Numbered from the stretch's first letter, positions 11,201-22,171 are shown. The stretch is 64,000 bases of DNA from Hepsetus odoe (GCA_017165825.1 CM029384.1:5038343-5102342); one strand, 5' to 3'. The notes: generated by a model from the letters alone, not told the origin. Program-made: numbers and translations.

Positions 11201-13243
11201 TCTTAATGAAGAAAATGAGTGCACAGTATCAACAGAGAACATGCTTCTGCAAATTTGGATCATCACAATCTATTTGGTGGATCTTGCACAAAATTATTAA
11301 ATCATAAAATGTGGCCTGTATGATAGTTCTTAAACTTCCTGTTTGGCTTGAAGGAAGCTTCTGCTTCAGGGCAGTGGTGGCCTGGTGCTTAGGGAGTTGT
11401 CTCCAGGATCAGAAGGTCATGGGTTCGATTCCCAAACCAGTAGGTTGCTCTGAGGTATCGGTGGGCAAGGTACCATCCCCATCACTGCTCCCAGGGTGCT
11501 TTGATGAACTTTGAAAACTTTCTGAATGCACTGTATCTGTTTTCAATGAGTGGATTAGCTCTCTTGCTCTTTTTGTGTGTAGTTGTTTTTATTTATAATA
11601 TAAATCGCTGTCCAATCTCTAGGTGAGATGCAGGGTACTGTTCACCGTCGCTTGCTGGAGGACCGGCAAGGAGAGCTGAAGCCTGGCGTTGTGCTGCTCC
11701 TCAAACAAGTAATGTAGCCACTGTTCCAAACACACATGGTGGGCCAGATGCCATTTTTATTAGGAATGTGCAATATGGAATTTTTCAGGCAAAACCTTGT
11801 ACTGGCTCGTGTAAAGAAAGTAGTAATTTACTTTTTTCAAACGGTAAAAAAGCAAATACAGACCACAACCTTTAGGATTTGGAAACCATGCTTAAGGTTT
11901 TAGTAACTGAAATCATTTTAAGTGCCGAATCATCTTAATATTGTAACTCTTTTTGTTGTACTCTGTCATGCTGCTAACATTGTCACGCAGTAAAGCATGA
12001 ATAATAATGAACCGTGAATATTGGCTATGAATAGTTAATGAAAATCAGGTGAGTAGGTGCTTGCATGTTTATAGGAAACGTTGGATACTCACTTTAAATT
12101 CTGTTCGGCTTTAACGGAAGGTAAAATGAGAGGCGCCCTCTCGTGCCCCCTCTTTCATGCCTTTATTCTGCTCTGTCCTGGCGTAGGTTGGTGTGTTCTC
12201 ACCCTCTCACCGGAACCACTATCTGAACGTAACGGCCAACAACTTGCTCAAAATCTACTCCTCTGACGGAGCCATCCATACATCCTCCCAGCTCTCTCAA
12301 CCTACACTGGTTTGTGTCCCGGTTTAAATTATGGGAATGATGCTGAATGTGAAGACACATGCTGCAAAGATCATCATTTATGATGCGGTTACAATTTCCA
12401 GCCATTTTCTTTTTGTCTAGCGTTTGTTCGGTCTGAAGAATTACATGGAAGTGTGGTCAGCATGGAAATATGATTTTTATTTCTTTTTTTCTTCTCTATT
12501 GTTCTAAAGTAGGTCTTGTTCATCTCTGTTTTTGTGGAATGAGTGTCTGAATGGGTATTTGTGGATTTCAGCAGTGTGAGCCCTCCAGGCCCGTAGCGGG
12601 CCCTGTGTCTCAGATGGAGTTGCATTTTGATGATGATGATGAGCAGGAAGAAGCCCAGAGCACTACATTGGCTAACCGTGCAGCTCCTGTCTGTGTGGTC
12701 GTCCAGCCTTCAGAGCTGGAGGCCTCGGAGGACGCCCAGTGGGGTGCAGGTAGGGTGTTGAGTTGAACTGGATAATTTATTACATATTCATCACTGTAAA
12801 TAAACATTCATAATTGGCTCCAGAAAATGGGGGGGGGGGGAAAGCAGTGCTGGAGTATTTGATCAAAGAGTTTTAAAGCAACAAAGCTTCAAGAACTTTA
12901 GGACAAAAAGGCTGTAACATTTAAATTCACATTGCATTCGTTTGTGGGCTGGATTCACTGACCGGGATTAAGTCTATTCGTGGGCTGTTTCGCTTTCAGT
13001 GATAACACTTCATTTAAAATCCTGCCATAAAAGACTGCTTAATCTCTATCCAGGACAATGAGACACTGTTGTATTTAAAATTAAGGCAAATGGATTAAAG
13101 GTTTTGAACTATAGAAGCTCTAGAGAAATGATATGTGCAGGATATGGATATCTTTCAAACATTTAATCTTTGTACTAAAGTAATGCTTGTGTGTTTGTCT
13201 TGCAGATGATCTTGATGAGCTTCTTGGGGAGTTACCTGTTTAG
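4930..13243 (+). CDS. hrob: HROB, homologous recombination factor with OB-fold (MCM8-MCM9 partner)
   Basis: HROB (C17orf53/MCM8IP) is a nuclear ssDNA-associated factor that recruits and stimulates the MCM8-MCM9 helicase during homologous recombination and crosslink repair. Eleven exons join in frame: 4930-4941, 5392-5448, 6717-7362, 8459-8787, 9229-9312, 10139-10276, 10791-10899, 11623-11708, 12187-12309, 12572-12749 and 13206-13243 (TAG). The total is 1800 nt, or 599 aa; human HROB is 647 aa. The start is in good context (AAGCCATGA) and exon 1 holds only four codons. Recognisable blocks are a short N-terminal acidic motif (FSVGDDFDDEDLLEADW), TNHLVQLVSAANKTPQ and TRRFPGPAGALP (about residues 310-348), and the OB-fold/DUF4539 region (about 385-515) with LDERNPSCF, SYSIVMVLRK, VPNMAV, FRDPTGEMQGTVHRRLLE and NHYLNVT. 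The acidic C-terminus DDLDELLGELPV is also family-typical. All splice sites are GT-AG. The long exon 3 is low-complexity and weakly conserved, as in other HROB genes. Confidence 0.95.
5015..5382. repeat. (CT)n microsatellite filling hrob intron 1
   Basis: About 370 bp of CT with scattered GTCT interruptions. It takes up most of the 450-bp intron and stops nine bases before the exon 2 acceptor AG (5390-5391), so it also serves as an unusually long polypyrimidine tract. Confidence 0.95.
5473..5510. repeat. (TTTG)n microsatellite in hrob intron 2
   Basis: About eight TTTG units start 25 bp after exon 2. Confidence 0.9.
5537..5752. mobile_element. Palindromic MITE in hrob intron 2
   Basis: The left half (CTAATCCTGGGGG, AGATTTCCCAGTT, TCTGAGGACTGTCCGATAGG) is mirrored by the right half (CTATTGGACGGTCCTCAGA, AACTGAGAAATCC, CCCCAGGATGGG). 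The whole element can fold back on itself. It has no coding capacity and looks like a hAT-type non-autonomous element. Confidence 0.65.
6012..6094 (-). repeat. Fragment of the CTGTCCAGGGTG fish repeat
   Basis: The reverse strand reads CTGCCCTGCAATGGACCGAC followed by a CTGTCCAGGGTG-related block with an insertion. It is a diverged piece of the repeat seen at 3855-3984. Confidence 0.45.
6125..6460. repeat. Probable non-autonomous DNA element in hrob intron 2
   Basis: The segment holds short inverted phrases typical of fish hAT-like MITEs (GAGTCAGGTGTG, CACTGGCCCTTCTTGGAAAA, ACACTCCTGCTCCAG). A related phrase (GCTGTGCTGGAGCAGGG) recurs near 36780. Boundaries are uncertain. Confidence 0.35.
7632..7851 (+). 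mobile_element. tRNA-derived SINE, near full length, hrob intron 3
   Basis: This entry describes the family. The order is: tRNA-like head with A box (TTGGCCTAGTGG), B box (GGGTTTGATTCCC here; GGGTTCGAATCCC in others), core TTGCCCTGAGGTACCCTTGA and CACTGCTCCCC, CAATAGCTGCCCCCTGC, a GCAGAGGTTG block, and a tail GTAGTCACTTTCACTTTC. The full length is about 240-255 bp. There is no poly(A). The head resembles tRNA-Ser/Leu but lacks a tRNA fold, so these are not tRNA genes. Confidence 0.9.
7888..8098 (+). mobile_element. tRNA-derived SINE, hrob intron 3
   Basis: It lies about 40 bp after the previous copy in the same orientation. The B box GGGTTCGAGTCCC is good, the A box region is shortened and the tail ends in TTACTTTCACTTCAC. 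Confidence 0.85.
9552..9765 (+). mobile_element. tRNA-derived SINE, hrob intron 5
   Basis: The head GTGGTCTAGGGGTTAAGG, B box GGGTTTGAATTCCAG and GCACGGTGTGTGTGGGTGAA are present. The tail region is diverged. Confidence 0.88.
9887..10010 (+). repeat. Fragment of the CTGTCCAGGGTG fish repeat, hrob intron 5
   Basis: The central part of the repeat is present (TGCATGTCAGGTAGATTGGA, GCTAAATTGTCCCCTAGGTG). The tail has rearranged. Confidence 0.6.
10356..10400. repeat. (TTTA)n microsatellite, hrob intron 6
   Basis: About ten TTTA units lie 80 bp after exon 6. Confidence 0.9.
11367..11512 (+). mobile_element. tRNA-derived SINE, 3'-truncated, hrob intron 7
   Basis: The head GTGGCCTGGTGCTTAGGG, the B box GGGTTCGATTCCC and the core are present. 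It stops at CAGGGTGCTTTGAT. Confidence 0.88.
12826..13200 (+). other. hrob intron 10, no features apart from a poly(G) run
   Basis: There is a G13 run near 12828-12841. Otherwise it is unique-looking AT-rich intron sequence in which I see no gene or repeat. Confidence 0.6.
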
Positions 13244-13377
13244 TTAAACCGCCTCTAACAGTAACCAAGACTCCTGACCTTTACCAATAGCCCAAAGTCT
13301 TCAACGTTGCCCTTCATTCATTTTGTGCGTTGTAAAATATGTATATAATCACTGTACAAACTCATCTACAGGGGATG

Positions 13378-13383
13378 AATAAA
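13378..13383 (+). terminator. hrob polyadenylation signal
   Basis: AATAAA lies about 135 bp after the hrob stop codon and is followed by T-rich sequence. Confidence 0.8.
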
Positions 13384-13661
13384 TCTTTAAGATGAATTTT
13401 TTCCTTTCTTTTTTTCCTCATACTGCAACTGTCAAATTCAAATCATGGTGAGAGTCACTCTCTACAACACCCAAACATTACCATTAGGTACTAATTGCAT
13501 GGGGAATGTCACACAGGTGCGTGTTTGGGGGCTTTACACTACATCAGGTAGTCTTAAATTTAATGGAGCATAATTTGAGACATTGGCTTGATCCCCTCAT
13601 GCAACTTTTGAAGTAGTTTTCTGGAGACACGGCGGGATGACTTAAGGAATGGGGTTTTTCT

Positions 13662-13910
13662 GGGCAGCGGTGTCCTGGCGGTTAGGGACTAGGCCCTATG
13701 ATCGGAAAATCGTGGATTCAAATCCCAAACCAGTATGTTGCCCTGAGATACCCTTGAGCAAGGTACCGTCCTCATCAATGCTTCCCGGATGCATTTAATA
13801 GCTGCCCCCTCCTGCACAAGTGTTTATGGGATAAAAGCAGAGGCTGCATTTTGTTGTGGTTCACCGTGTTGTGCTGTGATTTACTGACAGGTTGTCCCTT
13901 TCAGTTTCTT
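13662..13910 (+). mobile_element. tRNA-derived SINE, full length, 3' of hrob
   Basis: The head GTGTCCTGGCGGTTAGGG is followed by all family blocks through a diverged tail (GTTGTCCCTTTCAGTTTC). Confidence 0.88.
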
Positions 13911-13973
13911 CAAATTTAAGGGGCTCATCACAGATAAATATCTACAATATTTAAATGGTTTTTTTTTTGTTCT

Positions 13974-14101
13974 TACCAGTAGGTTGCCCTAAGGTACCCT
14001 TGAGCAAGGTACCGTCCCCGTCACTGCTCCCCGGGTGCTTTCAATAGCTGCTCCCTGCTGCACGGTGCCTTGCTGTGACTGTGTGTCACTTTCACTTTCA
14101 G
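13974..14101 (+). mobile_element. tRNA-derived SINE, 5'-truncated
   Basis: It begins at ACCAGTAGGTTGCCCTAAGG and runs to GTGTCACTTTCACTTTCAG. The tRNA-like head is missing. Confidence 0.88.
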
Positions 14102-14104
14102 TTC

Positions 14105-15180
14105 CCAATGTAACATCGCATCGCTACTGTAAATCTGAAATTGACCAAAACTGCCAAATTGTCTGATATTATTTGTAAAATCACTTGGGTATTTGGGCTA
14201 TTGGAGCTGTGAACATGCGTAGCTCTAATCTTTCATGTTAAAATTACAGAGTGTCTCAGCCTGGGCTGGTTTTTGAATGAAGCACAGCCAATCAGAACAG
14301 ATCTCATTTGTGTTTACCACTCTTAAAGGTACAGTTACCGCTTTATAAAGTGATGGAGGGAATTTAGGATTGAGTTGTTAAAAGGGTTTTTTTTTTTTTT
14401 TTTTTTTTGTCGTCCATCAACCTATTAAAAGTGAACACCTGGAAGAAGGAAAATGCACGTATGGGATCTTTAAAGCTTGCGCTTTTGGATATGTCGAGCG
14501 AAGGGTGCTGAGTTTCGCCCAGTGCTGTATTTGTATTATCTTGCACGTTTTTTATATCCTTCTACATCTCTCATCTCTTTCTCACCATCTCCGACACTCT
14601 TGTTACTTTTCTCTCTCTTGATCCTACTTGCCCCTCCTTCCCTGAAGTCATTGTGTGTCCTAATTATCTCCAGCTGAGGCTTATTCCCCCGAAGTCATTA
14701 TGAAGTTATGAAAGTGTAATTACTTATTCAATCTTCACAAGCATATCTGGGCGTCAGTGTTTTATTAATGATTTGAGAGAACGTCATGTCTCCTCTCTGC
14801 CTGTTTTGTCCTTTCGGTTACATGCCTGGTCTCATGGGTAGAACTTGAAGGAGAGAGTGTGTGTTTCTCTGAAGTTTGGAGTCTTCTGAGGGACCGTGGG
14901 GAGTTGTGGGTGGAGATAAATCCTTCTGAAGTGCTGCCAGATGGCAGAGGTGGGCTGTGAATTCAGATTATTCAATTCTGTTTTTGTGTCTCAGTGATGG
15001 TTCTGACAGGCCACGAATGGTAAAATGATAGCGTTTTGGGGTGTTTGTAGGATTGTTAACAAGATGATCCACATCCAACAACTGTATTTCATAAATACCG
15101 AACTTGTGTAATCGACTGCTGGTTGTAGTATTGATCAGAGGAGCTACAAAGCATTTCCCCTATCGTTGCTTATTTCCCAG
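14105..15180. other. Intergenic, no gene seen
   Basis: A T24 run lies at 14385-14408. The open frames here are short and have no recognisable domain. Nothing else stands out. Confidence 0.55.
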
Positions 15181-15189
15181 TGATAAACT

Positions 15190-15292
15190 TACAAATGTCC
15201 AGGGTGTTTCTCTTCCTTTGTCCCTATCAATGCTGGGATAGGCTCTTGCACTGCGGTGACGCTGGTCAAAATGAGATGATGGATGGATGGGC
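15190..15292 (+). repeat. CTGTCCAGGGTG fish repeat, 3' end with ATGG tail
   Basis: GTCCAGGGTGTTTCTCTTCC, TGCTGGGATAGGCTC and a terminal GATGGATGGATGG are present. Confidence 0.65.
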
Positions 15293-15582
15293 TTTTATCC
15301 ATGCTTTAGCAGAGCCTTTCCTCAACTACAGGGAAATTAGGGGTCAAGAAACTACTGCTCACATTTAAATGTTCAAACCCTGATGTGTACTGTTCCCTAA
15401 CGGCTGTCAATCACTGTTGCACTTCAGTACATGAACAGATCAAGAGAAGCTCAAAAAAAGCTGTGTAAAGCTCCAATGTCTGTTAAAAGCATGTCTGTGC
15501 TTCAAAAGTATTATAACAGGTTTTGAAACTGGATAAATACAGGTTTATGAAGCAGATCTTTTTTCAAACATCTTCATATAAA

Positions 15583-15840
15583 TGCTAAAAGATGGTGTGA
15601 TGATTCTGGGACAGGCAGGGAAGCAAGGTTTGGACATGTACAGAGGAGAGACAGTATATCGGAGCCGCATGTTGAAGATGGTCCTGGCAAGCTGGCAGGA
15701 CCAAGGGGAAGAGGAAGTTTATGGATGGAGGAGGTCGGTGTGGAAGAGGAAGATGCAGGGACCGGGAAGAAATGGAAACGATTACCTGCTGCGGTGACCC
15801 CTTAATGGGAGCAGCTGAAAGGAAAAGAAGTGGAAGAAGG
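15583..15840 (+). mobile_element. RTE-like LINE 3' end, 5'-truncated
   Basis: Decayed frames encode the C-terminal tail of a non-LTR reverse transcriptase (the RRMLKM..AS.QDQG and GRNGND region). The 3' signature is TGCTGCGGTGACCCCTTAAT then GGGAGCAGCTGAAAGGAAAA. It is one of several 5'-truncated copies of the family seen best at 42120-43190. Confidence 0.7.
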
Positions 15841-15844
15841 TGGG

Positions 15845-16805
15845 ATTCCTGAAAAAAAGCCCTACAAATGTGTAGTTACAATTCATTTCTATCTAGCATG
15901 GAATCATTAGCCTAAACTGGAGCTCAGACTTAGAAATAGTAAACAAACAGTTTACTAAAATCTTCTACGGAGCAGATTTATTTTTCTTCGTCTTTGGCAC
16001 TAGGGCCCATAATACCCCGTTTGTATCAAATTAGCATGTTCTTGAACCGTTATGTGGATCTCCTGCCATGTTACCCTCCAGCTGTTCACAACGACAGCAT
16101 GTAGTGACACACTTTCCCATTTTAATTTGTGCTAAATTCTTAACTGAGCTTCCGTAGGCTTTGTCTTTGAATAGCGATGCCGTCCTTGAACTTGGGTTTC
16201 GCGCCTCAGAGCTCAGCAGAGGATCCGGGGCCAGGCAGAAAGGATCAAACTCTAATCTTGGCAGCATGTTTTCAGAAGCTTCATCTTAGAAGAAGAAGAA
16301 TGTATTTGGTCTTGTGTGAGACCCAGAGGAGGCCTAATCTGTGTTTAAACTGCACTCATTAGCCCTGCTGAAGAAGCAGAGGGACCCAGCCTGAGATGCC
16401 TCATTAAATCATTAGCAGGCTGGAAGGCCTGCAGCTGCCAGGAATATCAAAGATTTTCACAGTGAGTCTCCAAGGCCTGACGTGAGAGAAAATGAAAACT
16501 AGGTCTAAGACCAAGACAACTTGGTAGATTCTGCTCCATGATGCTTTTCTGAACTGAAAAACACTTTCTCCTCTAGATCTGTTCACCTGAAAGTAAAAGA
16601 GAAGAAAAAGAAAGACACCTTATGTCAGAGTTCAGAGTTAAACTGCAGAACCCCTTTATTTACAGCCATTTCAGTTTTTTCCAAAGTGATTCTATGAATT
16701 CATGAGTTCTTTCCTTTTTCTGAGTCAAAAAATATCAAGACTTTGCAGATATATCGGTTCCGTTTTCATCATCAAAACTTGACCCAAAATCAGTAACATT
16801 TTTAA
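15845..16805. other. Intergenic, no gene seen
   Basis: There is no SINE or LINE match and no convincing coding frame. The open frames at 16031-16267 and 16404-16586 show no domain. Confidence 0.5.
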
Positions 16806-16806
16806 A

Positions 16807-16972
16807 TCAGTAAGGTTCGCGTTGTTGCCTCACCGTGAGAAGGTTCTGGGTTCGGCATTTGATTGTTCAGATTGTTTGAGGATCTCTCTGGATTCTTCTT
16901 ACAGCACACAGACATGCATGCAATTTTGGAAATATTAAATTGTCCCTCAAGTGTAAGTATGTACTTGAGGAG
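16807..16972 (+). repeat. CTGTCCAGGGTG fish repeat, 5' half
   Basis: GTTGCCTCACCGTGAGAAGG, TTCTGGGTTCGGC and GACATGCATGCAATTTTGGA are its first-half blocks. Confidence 0.6.
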
Positions 16973-16977
16973 AACCT

Positions 16978-17398
16978 GGAGAGATGGAGATATGTGCTAG
17001 AGAGGAGAAGAATGAAAGTGAGTAGGACAAAGAGAATCCATGAGTGTGAACGAAAGGGAGGGAAGTGGAGTGGTTAGGATGCAGGGAGAAGAGGTGGTGA
17101 AGGTGGAGGCATTAAAATACTTGATCAACAGTTGAGAGTAACGGTGAGTGTGGAAGAGGGTGGAGAAAAGACCCATTGAAGGCAAAGTTAGAGAAGCAAG
17201 GTTTCTGCCAGCTGGAGCTGCCAGGAAAGAGGAAAAGAGGAAGACCAAGGAGGAGGAGGTTTATGGATGTGATGAGAGAGGACATGCAGGTGGTTGGGTT
17301 GAAGGAGGAAGATGCAGAGAACAAAAAGAAATGGAAACAGATGATCCACTGTGGCGACTGCTAAACGGAAGCAGCTGATAGAAGAAAAAGAAGAGGTG
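16978..17398 (+). mobile_element. RTE-like LINE 3' end, 5'-truncated
   Basis: Frames around 17148-17378 give a decayed version of the ELPGKRKRGRPRRRRFMDVM tail. The 3' end is GATCCACTGTGGCGACTGCT then AAACGGAAGCAGCTGATAGA. Confidence 0.75.
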
Positions 17399-17404
17399 TA
17401 AGTG

Positions 17405-17755
17405 TGTCCATCTGTTGTATGACTGACTGACAACCTGTCCAGGGTGTTTGTTCACATTTGCCCCTTTTTGCTTATACTCTTGAGAGTAGCACTGTCAGCT
17501 TTCAGTGAGAAGGTCCTGGGTTTGATTCCCAGGCGGGGCAGTCGGGGTCCTTTCTGTGTGGGAGCTCTGGTTTTCTCCTGCCATCCATTGACATGCACAT
17601 CAAATAGAATGGAGAAGCTTAATTGCCTCCTAGGTGTGTTTGTGTGTCTGCCCTGCAATGGACTGACGACCTGTCCAGGGTGTGTCCCCGCCTTTTGCTC
17701 TGTGAGAGCTGGGATAGACTCCAGCGTTCAGGACATCAGGACTCTGAGTGAGTGG
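17405..17755 (+). repeat. CTGTCCAGGGTG fish repeat, one full copy plus a 3' fragment
   Basis: A 3' fragment (17405-17475) is followed by a longer copy that starts at CTTTCAGTGAGAAGGTCCTG, has the B-box-like GGGTTTGATTCCC, and runs to CTGGGATAGACTCCAG. It directly follows the LINE end. Confidence 0.7.
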
Positions 17756-17759
17756 GTGC

Positions 17760-19095
17760 TCATACTTTCTGGAGATTTCATGGTTTCTCCAGCCTTGCTG
17801 TTCCTTTTTCAAAGTTGATATTTCAACAGTGCAGTTCATATTCCAGACACAAGGGGGAGACTGCTGCTCACCTGACAAGGGGGCACAGTTGTGAAAGCTC
17901 TCTCCTCAGTTTATTCAGTCATAGCAACACAACACCTAAGCTGTGCAGGCCAGTGCCAAGCAGACCTGTATTACTACTGGTAACATTGGAAACAGGCTTG
18001 TGGGTGGACAGTTCACCTATTAAAAAATGAAACGCGTAAATATGAAGCACCTTTTTTGAAAGAACCTCCTCTTAATGGACATTTTGTTCCCAGTCTGATG
18101 TGTCCCTACCAGGAGCCACTTAGGAACTTTCATTATTTTAGGAGTATCTATACCATCACATCTATAAGCATGACCTTAACACAGTTTTTCAGCATGTATT
18201 GCCGTCCATATCATGGAAAAATAATAATAGGTTAAAACACTAAGCTGTAGTTTCAGATTACACCGTTTACTCGTATGTCCACTCACACTGTGCGAGTTTG
18301 TCCGGTCGATTGCTTCCGAGCTGTTGTTGCTCCAAGATTTCTGGATGCTTGGAGACGGCCCAGCGGGGTAGACAGATCATGAACTGATCTGAAGGAAAGG
18401 CTGCAACAGGTTTGGTTCTGATAGTGATAATGTACTACTATCCTTTACATTTCATGGAGCTGATTTAGTTGTACTATGTGGGGAATGTGAAGCTGAGATC
18501 CAGTTACTGCTGTTGAATGCTTGTGATGATGCTCCTCTCTCAGAAGTCTCCTACATGTTTCATTCATGCTGTTTGGGCTTTTGGTTGCTGTTGATGCTCT
18601 GCACTGAATACAGACAGCATCGGCAGACCCATCTCTTCTTCTGTCTGATGCTTCCCCCGTAGCCATCCCGGAAAAACCAAGTTTTATGCCTGTCCTTGTC
18701 CCTTAGCAACACCGACATGCGCTGTTGTGTAATCACAGGCCCATTTCACGTGATTGAGTGCAGATGCACTTTTTGTACGTTGTTGCGCCTGTGATGTGCA
18801 TCCTAATGGAAGTATGGCTGCCATATGGTCTGCTCTTGTTTTCAGTGCAGTGTGGAAAAAGCGGTGGAGCTCAGTGAATGTCCTGGAGGGCAGCAGTTGG
18901 ACTGTCAAACATTTTAGCACATCAGTTTATATCCAGGTTCAGAACTTCTATTAAGCAAGCAGGTCAACCAACTACTGCCCTGCAGGACGTTCAGGAAATC
19001 CAACAGCTGGACTCTTTGACCCTCTTGGACCTGAGTTCACCCCCCTGATGCTTGTCCTTTTGGGGGACAAAGGCATGTAAATGATGGGCTGAGAT
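17760..19095. other. Intergenic, no gene seen
   Basis: Minus-strand frames at 18445-18666 and 18684-18920 are open but show no motif, no shared splice logic and no poly(A) context. I see no repeat family here. Confidence 0.5.
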
Positions 19096-19100
19096 AAACT

Positions 19101-19352
19101 GGGGCAGCGGTGGCCTAGTGGTCAGGGACGGAGCCCCAGGATCAGCAAGCCGTGGGTTCGAATCGCAGACCAGTAGGTTGCCCTGAGGTACCCTTGAGCA
19201 AGGTACCATCCCCATCACTGCTCCCTGGGCTCTTTCAATATCTGCCCCCTGCTGCATGGTGTGTGTGGGTGAAACGCAGAGGTTGAATTTCATTGTGGTT
19301 CACTGTGTGCTGTGCCGTGTTTCACAATGTCAACAATAATCACTTTCACTTT
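19101..19352 (+). mobile_element. tRNA-derived SINE, full length
   Basis: One of the cleanest copies: GTGGCCTAGTGGTCAGGG, GGGTTCGAATCGCAG, the complete core, and GGTTCACTGTGTGCTGTGCC before the tail. Confidence 0.93.
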
Positions 19353-19519
19353 TTTCACCTTGCAAGCTTCATTGTTTCATTCCTGCCCTTTCTTTCACTT
19401 TTGAGTTTTTATGGGCCTTTTTAAAAATTTTTTTTTATAGTATGCATGCCACGTCATATTTGTGAGACAGCCTGTGAATTCCAGTTGCGATAAAAGAAAT
19501 AGCGTAAGGGTGTAAAACC

Positions 19520-19742
19520 TTTATTGAACAGATTACTTGCTCAGGGGGCTGGCTGTTGTCCTCCAGACAGATTTCACTTCTTCAGAGCTTAAGTGAAGCA
19601 GCTGCTTCTCGGTCCCTCAAGTATCATCAGTCACTGCTGTGGCCTTCTTTGTTTTGAGGGGGCTGCTGACATTGGATGCTGACGACAGTAATTTGTACAC
19701 AGATTTGGAAGTATTAGTCAGCTCTTTACTTACTGGCACCAT
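19520..19742 (-). other. Possible small last exon or retrocopy 3' end (42 codons)
   Basis: On the minus strand an ATG at 19742 opens a 41-residue frame (starts MVPVSKELTNTSKSVYKLL, ends KKATAVTDDT) with stop at 19617-19619. An AATAAA lies 92 bp further on (19520-19525). The Ser/Thr/Lys-rich peptide is not recognised. An in-frame stop lies 18 bp upstream of the ATG. It could be the end of an unrecognised gene, a decayed retrocopy, or chance. Confidence 0.25.
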
Positions 19743-20214
19743 TTTGTAAAGGCGGTTTCAGAAAAGGTCATGAAAAATGAGCTCAATCTCACATTGAAAG
19801 AAATGAGACAATATAGCGTTCAAGGGAAATTCATTTATTGTTGTAGTCTTCTATAAAACACCTACTGAGACGGGAGGAATCAGAGCAAGCAATCAGAAAC
19901 CACTCTTTACAACAAACTCCCAGTCCTTTTCTTTTCTTTTGACCCTCAGGTTTATAATGAGGTTTAGGTCAGGAGACTGGGGTGATCATGCCAGGTGCTT
20001 GATTAAATGGTCATTGAGTGTTAACGCCATGTGGATTTGGATGAATGTTCTGGATCACTCTCCTTCTGGACTGTTCAGCCATTTGGCAGAAACCGATGGA
20101 TTTTCGCTGAAAATCTGGTCACGCCATGTATCCTAACATTGTTTCCAGGAGCTTTGGAAGAAATCCACCAACCATCCACCAAAGCACGTGAGGTGTGTTT
20201 TCTGTCTTTTGTAT

Positions 20215-20322
20215 AACAGTGGTGGCCTAGTGGTTAGGAAGTCGCCCCCAGAATCAGAAGCTCTTGAGCAAGGTACCGTCCCCATCACTGCACCCCGGGA
20301 GCTTTAAATAGTCACCACCTGT
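20215..20322 (+). mobile_element. tRNA-derived SINE with internal deletion
   Basis: The head GTGGTGGCCTAGTGGTTAGG jumps directly from CAGAAGCT to CTTGAGCAAGGTACC, so the B box and part of the core are lost. Confidence 0.85.
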
Positions 20323-20644
20323 CACCTTTCTATACTTTTTAATGCAGAACAACCTTAAGGGTCTATCCATCTATCTGTCTGTTTGTCTGTCTTCCTATTT
20401 ATCGATGAATTGCTTACATTCTAATATCTGATCAAAGTTCAGCCCGTTTTAGACCGAACAGATCAGTGGATGAGCTTAACTCAGGTCAGGCATTGCTGTC
20501 ACCGCAGTGTTTCCATGTAGTCTTTAAGAGTCATTAAGAGAGCACTCTCACATGTGAGAGTTAAAGCGCAGGCTGTTGCTAAGGCTGGTAGATTGGCTGT
20601 GCCAATCATAATTTGTGCTTTCTTTCTTTGCAGCCTGCTGGATA

Positions 20645-20875
20645 TATTTTACGTTTATGGCGTTTAGCAGACACTCTTATCCTGAGTGACATCCTATTCC
20701 GGATTACAGGGACGGTCCCCCCCTGCAGCAACTCGGGCTTAAGGGTCTGGCTCAGGAACCCAATGGTGGTAGTGTTAGAGATGGGATTTGAACCTGTGAC
20801 CTTGGTCCATAGGCATCCATTAGCATCTGTAGGTGACTATCCGACCGCTAGACCACCACCACCACCCACATTCAG
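20645..20875 (-). mobile_element. AFC/HE1-like SINE, reverse orientation
   Basis: It has the reversed LINE-type tail (ACGTTTATGGCGTTTAGCAG) and the reversed tRNA-like head (GATTTGAACCTGTGACC, TAGACCACCACC). Same family as 4094-4303. Confidence 0.8.
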
Positions 20876-20879
20876 CATT

Positions 20880-21905
20880 CAAAGGAAGTTTGGCCAATTT
20901 GGCCAATCCTCTTACACTTGCTCGTATCTGACATGGCCATGTGTTGCTCATGGGAGCCAGCATATCTCATCATTTCTGAGCAGAATGGAAAAGGTCAGCT
21001 CTGTGTTCACATGGTCGAACAAACAAACAAACATAAACAACAACAAAAACCTTTTGGTCATATTTTGAAAAACCGCTTTGTCCCACTTCAGCCCTGTTCT
21101 GCAGTCTCTGTCGTCTTGAGAACGGTGTTCTAGCTGAATTGAAATTTCAAAGTGAAGTTGTAATAGAATTTATATCGACTTTTTTATATGGATTTATATT
21201 GGCACATTGACTTTTTCCTCACATGAACACCCACCTGCAAGCTGGACACACATCTCAACAAGCCAAAGCCTCAGCAAACGACTTTATTATGAGACAAGGT
21301 GTTGTGCCCTGCATTATAAGGAGAAATTAACCCTCTCTGCTGTGCCAAAAGCTGGATTTTGATTTCCTCAACGTTAATTCACAAAGTATGTGCATTGACA
21401 ACTTTTATGGGGATCACATCTGTAATGCGGGAGCCAAAAAAAAAACGTATCCCCAGAAACGCCCCGTCTCAGACTGCGAAGGCGAAGGCACACCCCTTAA
21501 TGTGCAACAGAAGAAGGGTCCGAATGTGTAGGTGCCGTCGGAACACACTGGACTCTGATTGGTCACCTTGAGAGTGGGCAGGGGCCGCCACAGAGCATTT
21601 CAAATGAAAGTTCAGTATCAACATATATCATGAGTTTAAAAAATGCCATTTGGAACGTTTTACATTGCTCAAGAAAAAAACTACTTAAAAATGAGTAGAA
21701 AATAAAAGCACTGTTCTTTAAATCCTAAAAACAAATTCATATTCAGAAAATATCTGCAAAGTGTGGGAAAAAATTGATATTTGCAGTGTAGAATTTTTGA
21801 GAGTGCAACGTGTTTGACCGTTGTTCGTATTTAAAATAATATTTATTTAAAACAAATTATTAGAAACTGAACTGTAATGTCTGGCCCCTCACACCCCTTC
21901 TCACT
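20880..21905. other. Intergenic, no gene seen
   Basis: The sequence is AT-rich with a small A9 run at 21438. No recognisable repeat or coding frame. Confidence 0.5.
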
Positions 21906-21913
21906 CTTCTTCC

Positions 21914-22171
21914 GGGGCAGCGTTGGTCTAGTGGTTCGGGAGTTGCCCTGGATAGGAAGATTGAGGGAAGTGGGTTCGATTCCCTCACCAGTAGGTTGCC
22001 CTGAGGTACCCTTGAGCAAGGTACCGTCCCTGTCACTGCTCCCCGGGTGCTTTCAGTAGCTGCCCCCTGCTGCACGTGTGTGTATGGGTGAAACACAGAG
22101 GATGAATTTCGCTGTGCTGTGCTGTGCTGTGCTGCGTTTCACAATGACAAGGGTAGTCACTTTCACTTTCT
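21914..22171 (+). mobile_element. tRNA-derived SINE, full length
   Basis: It belongs to the head variant with GGGAGTTGCCCTGG and GGGTTCGATTCCCTCACCAG. The tail region has a (GTGCT)n stutter. Confidence 0.92.

Noticed and set aside
18445..18920. Two minus-strand frames of 73 and 78 aa
   Set aside because: No similarity I can name, no shared exon structure and no transcript signals.
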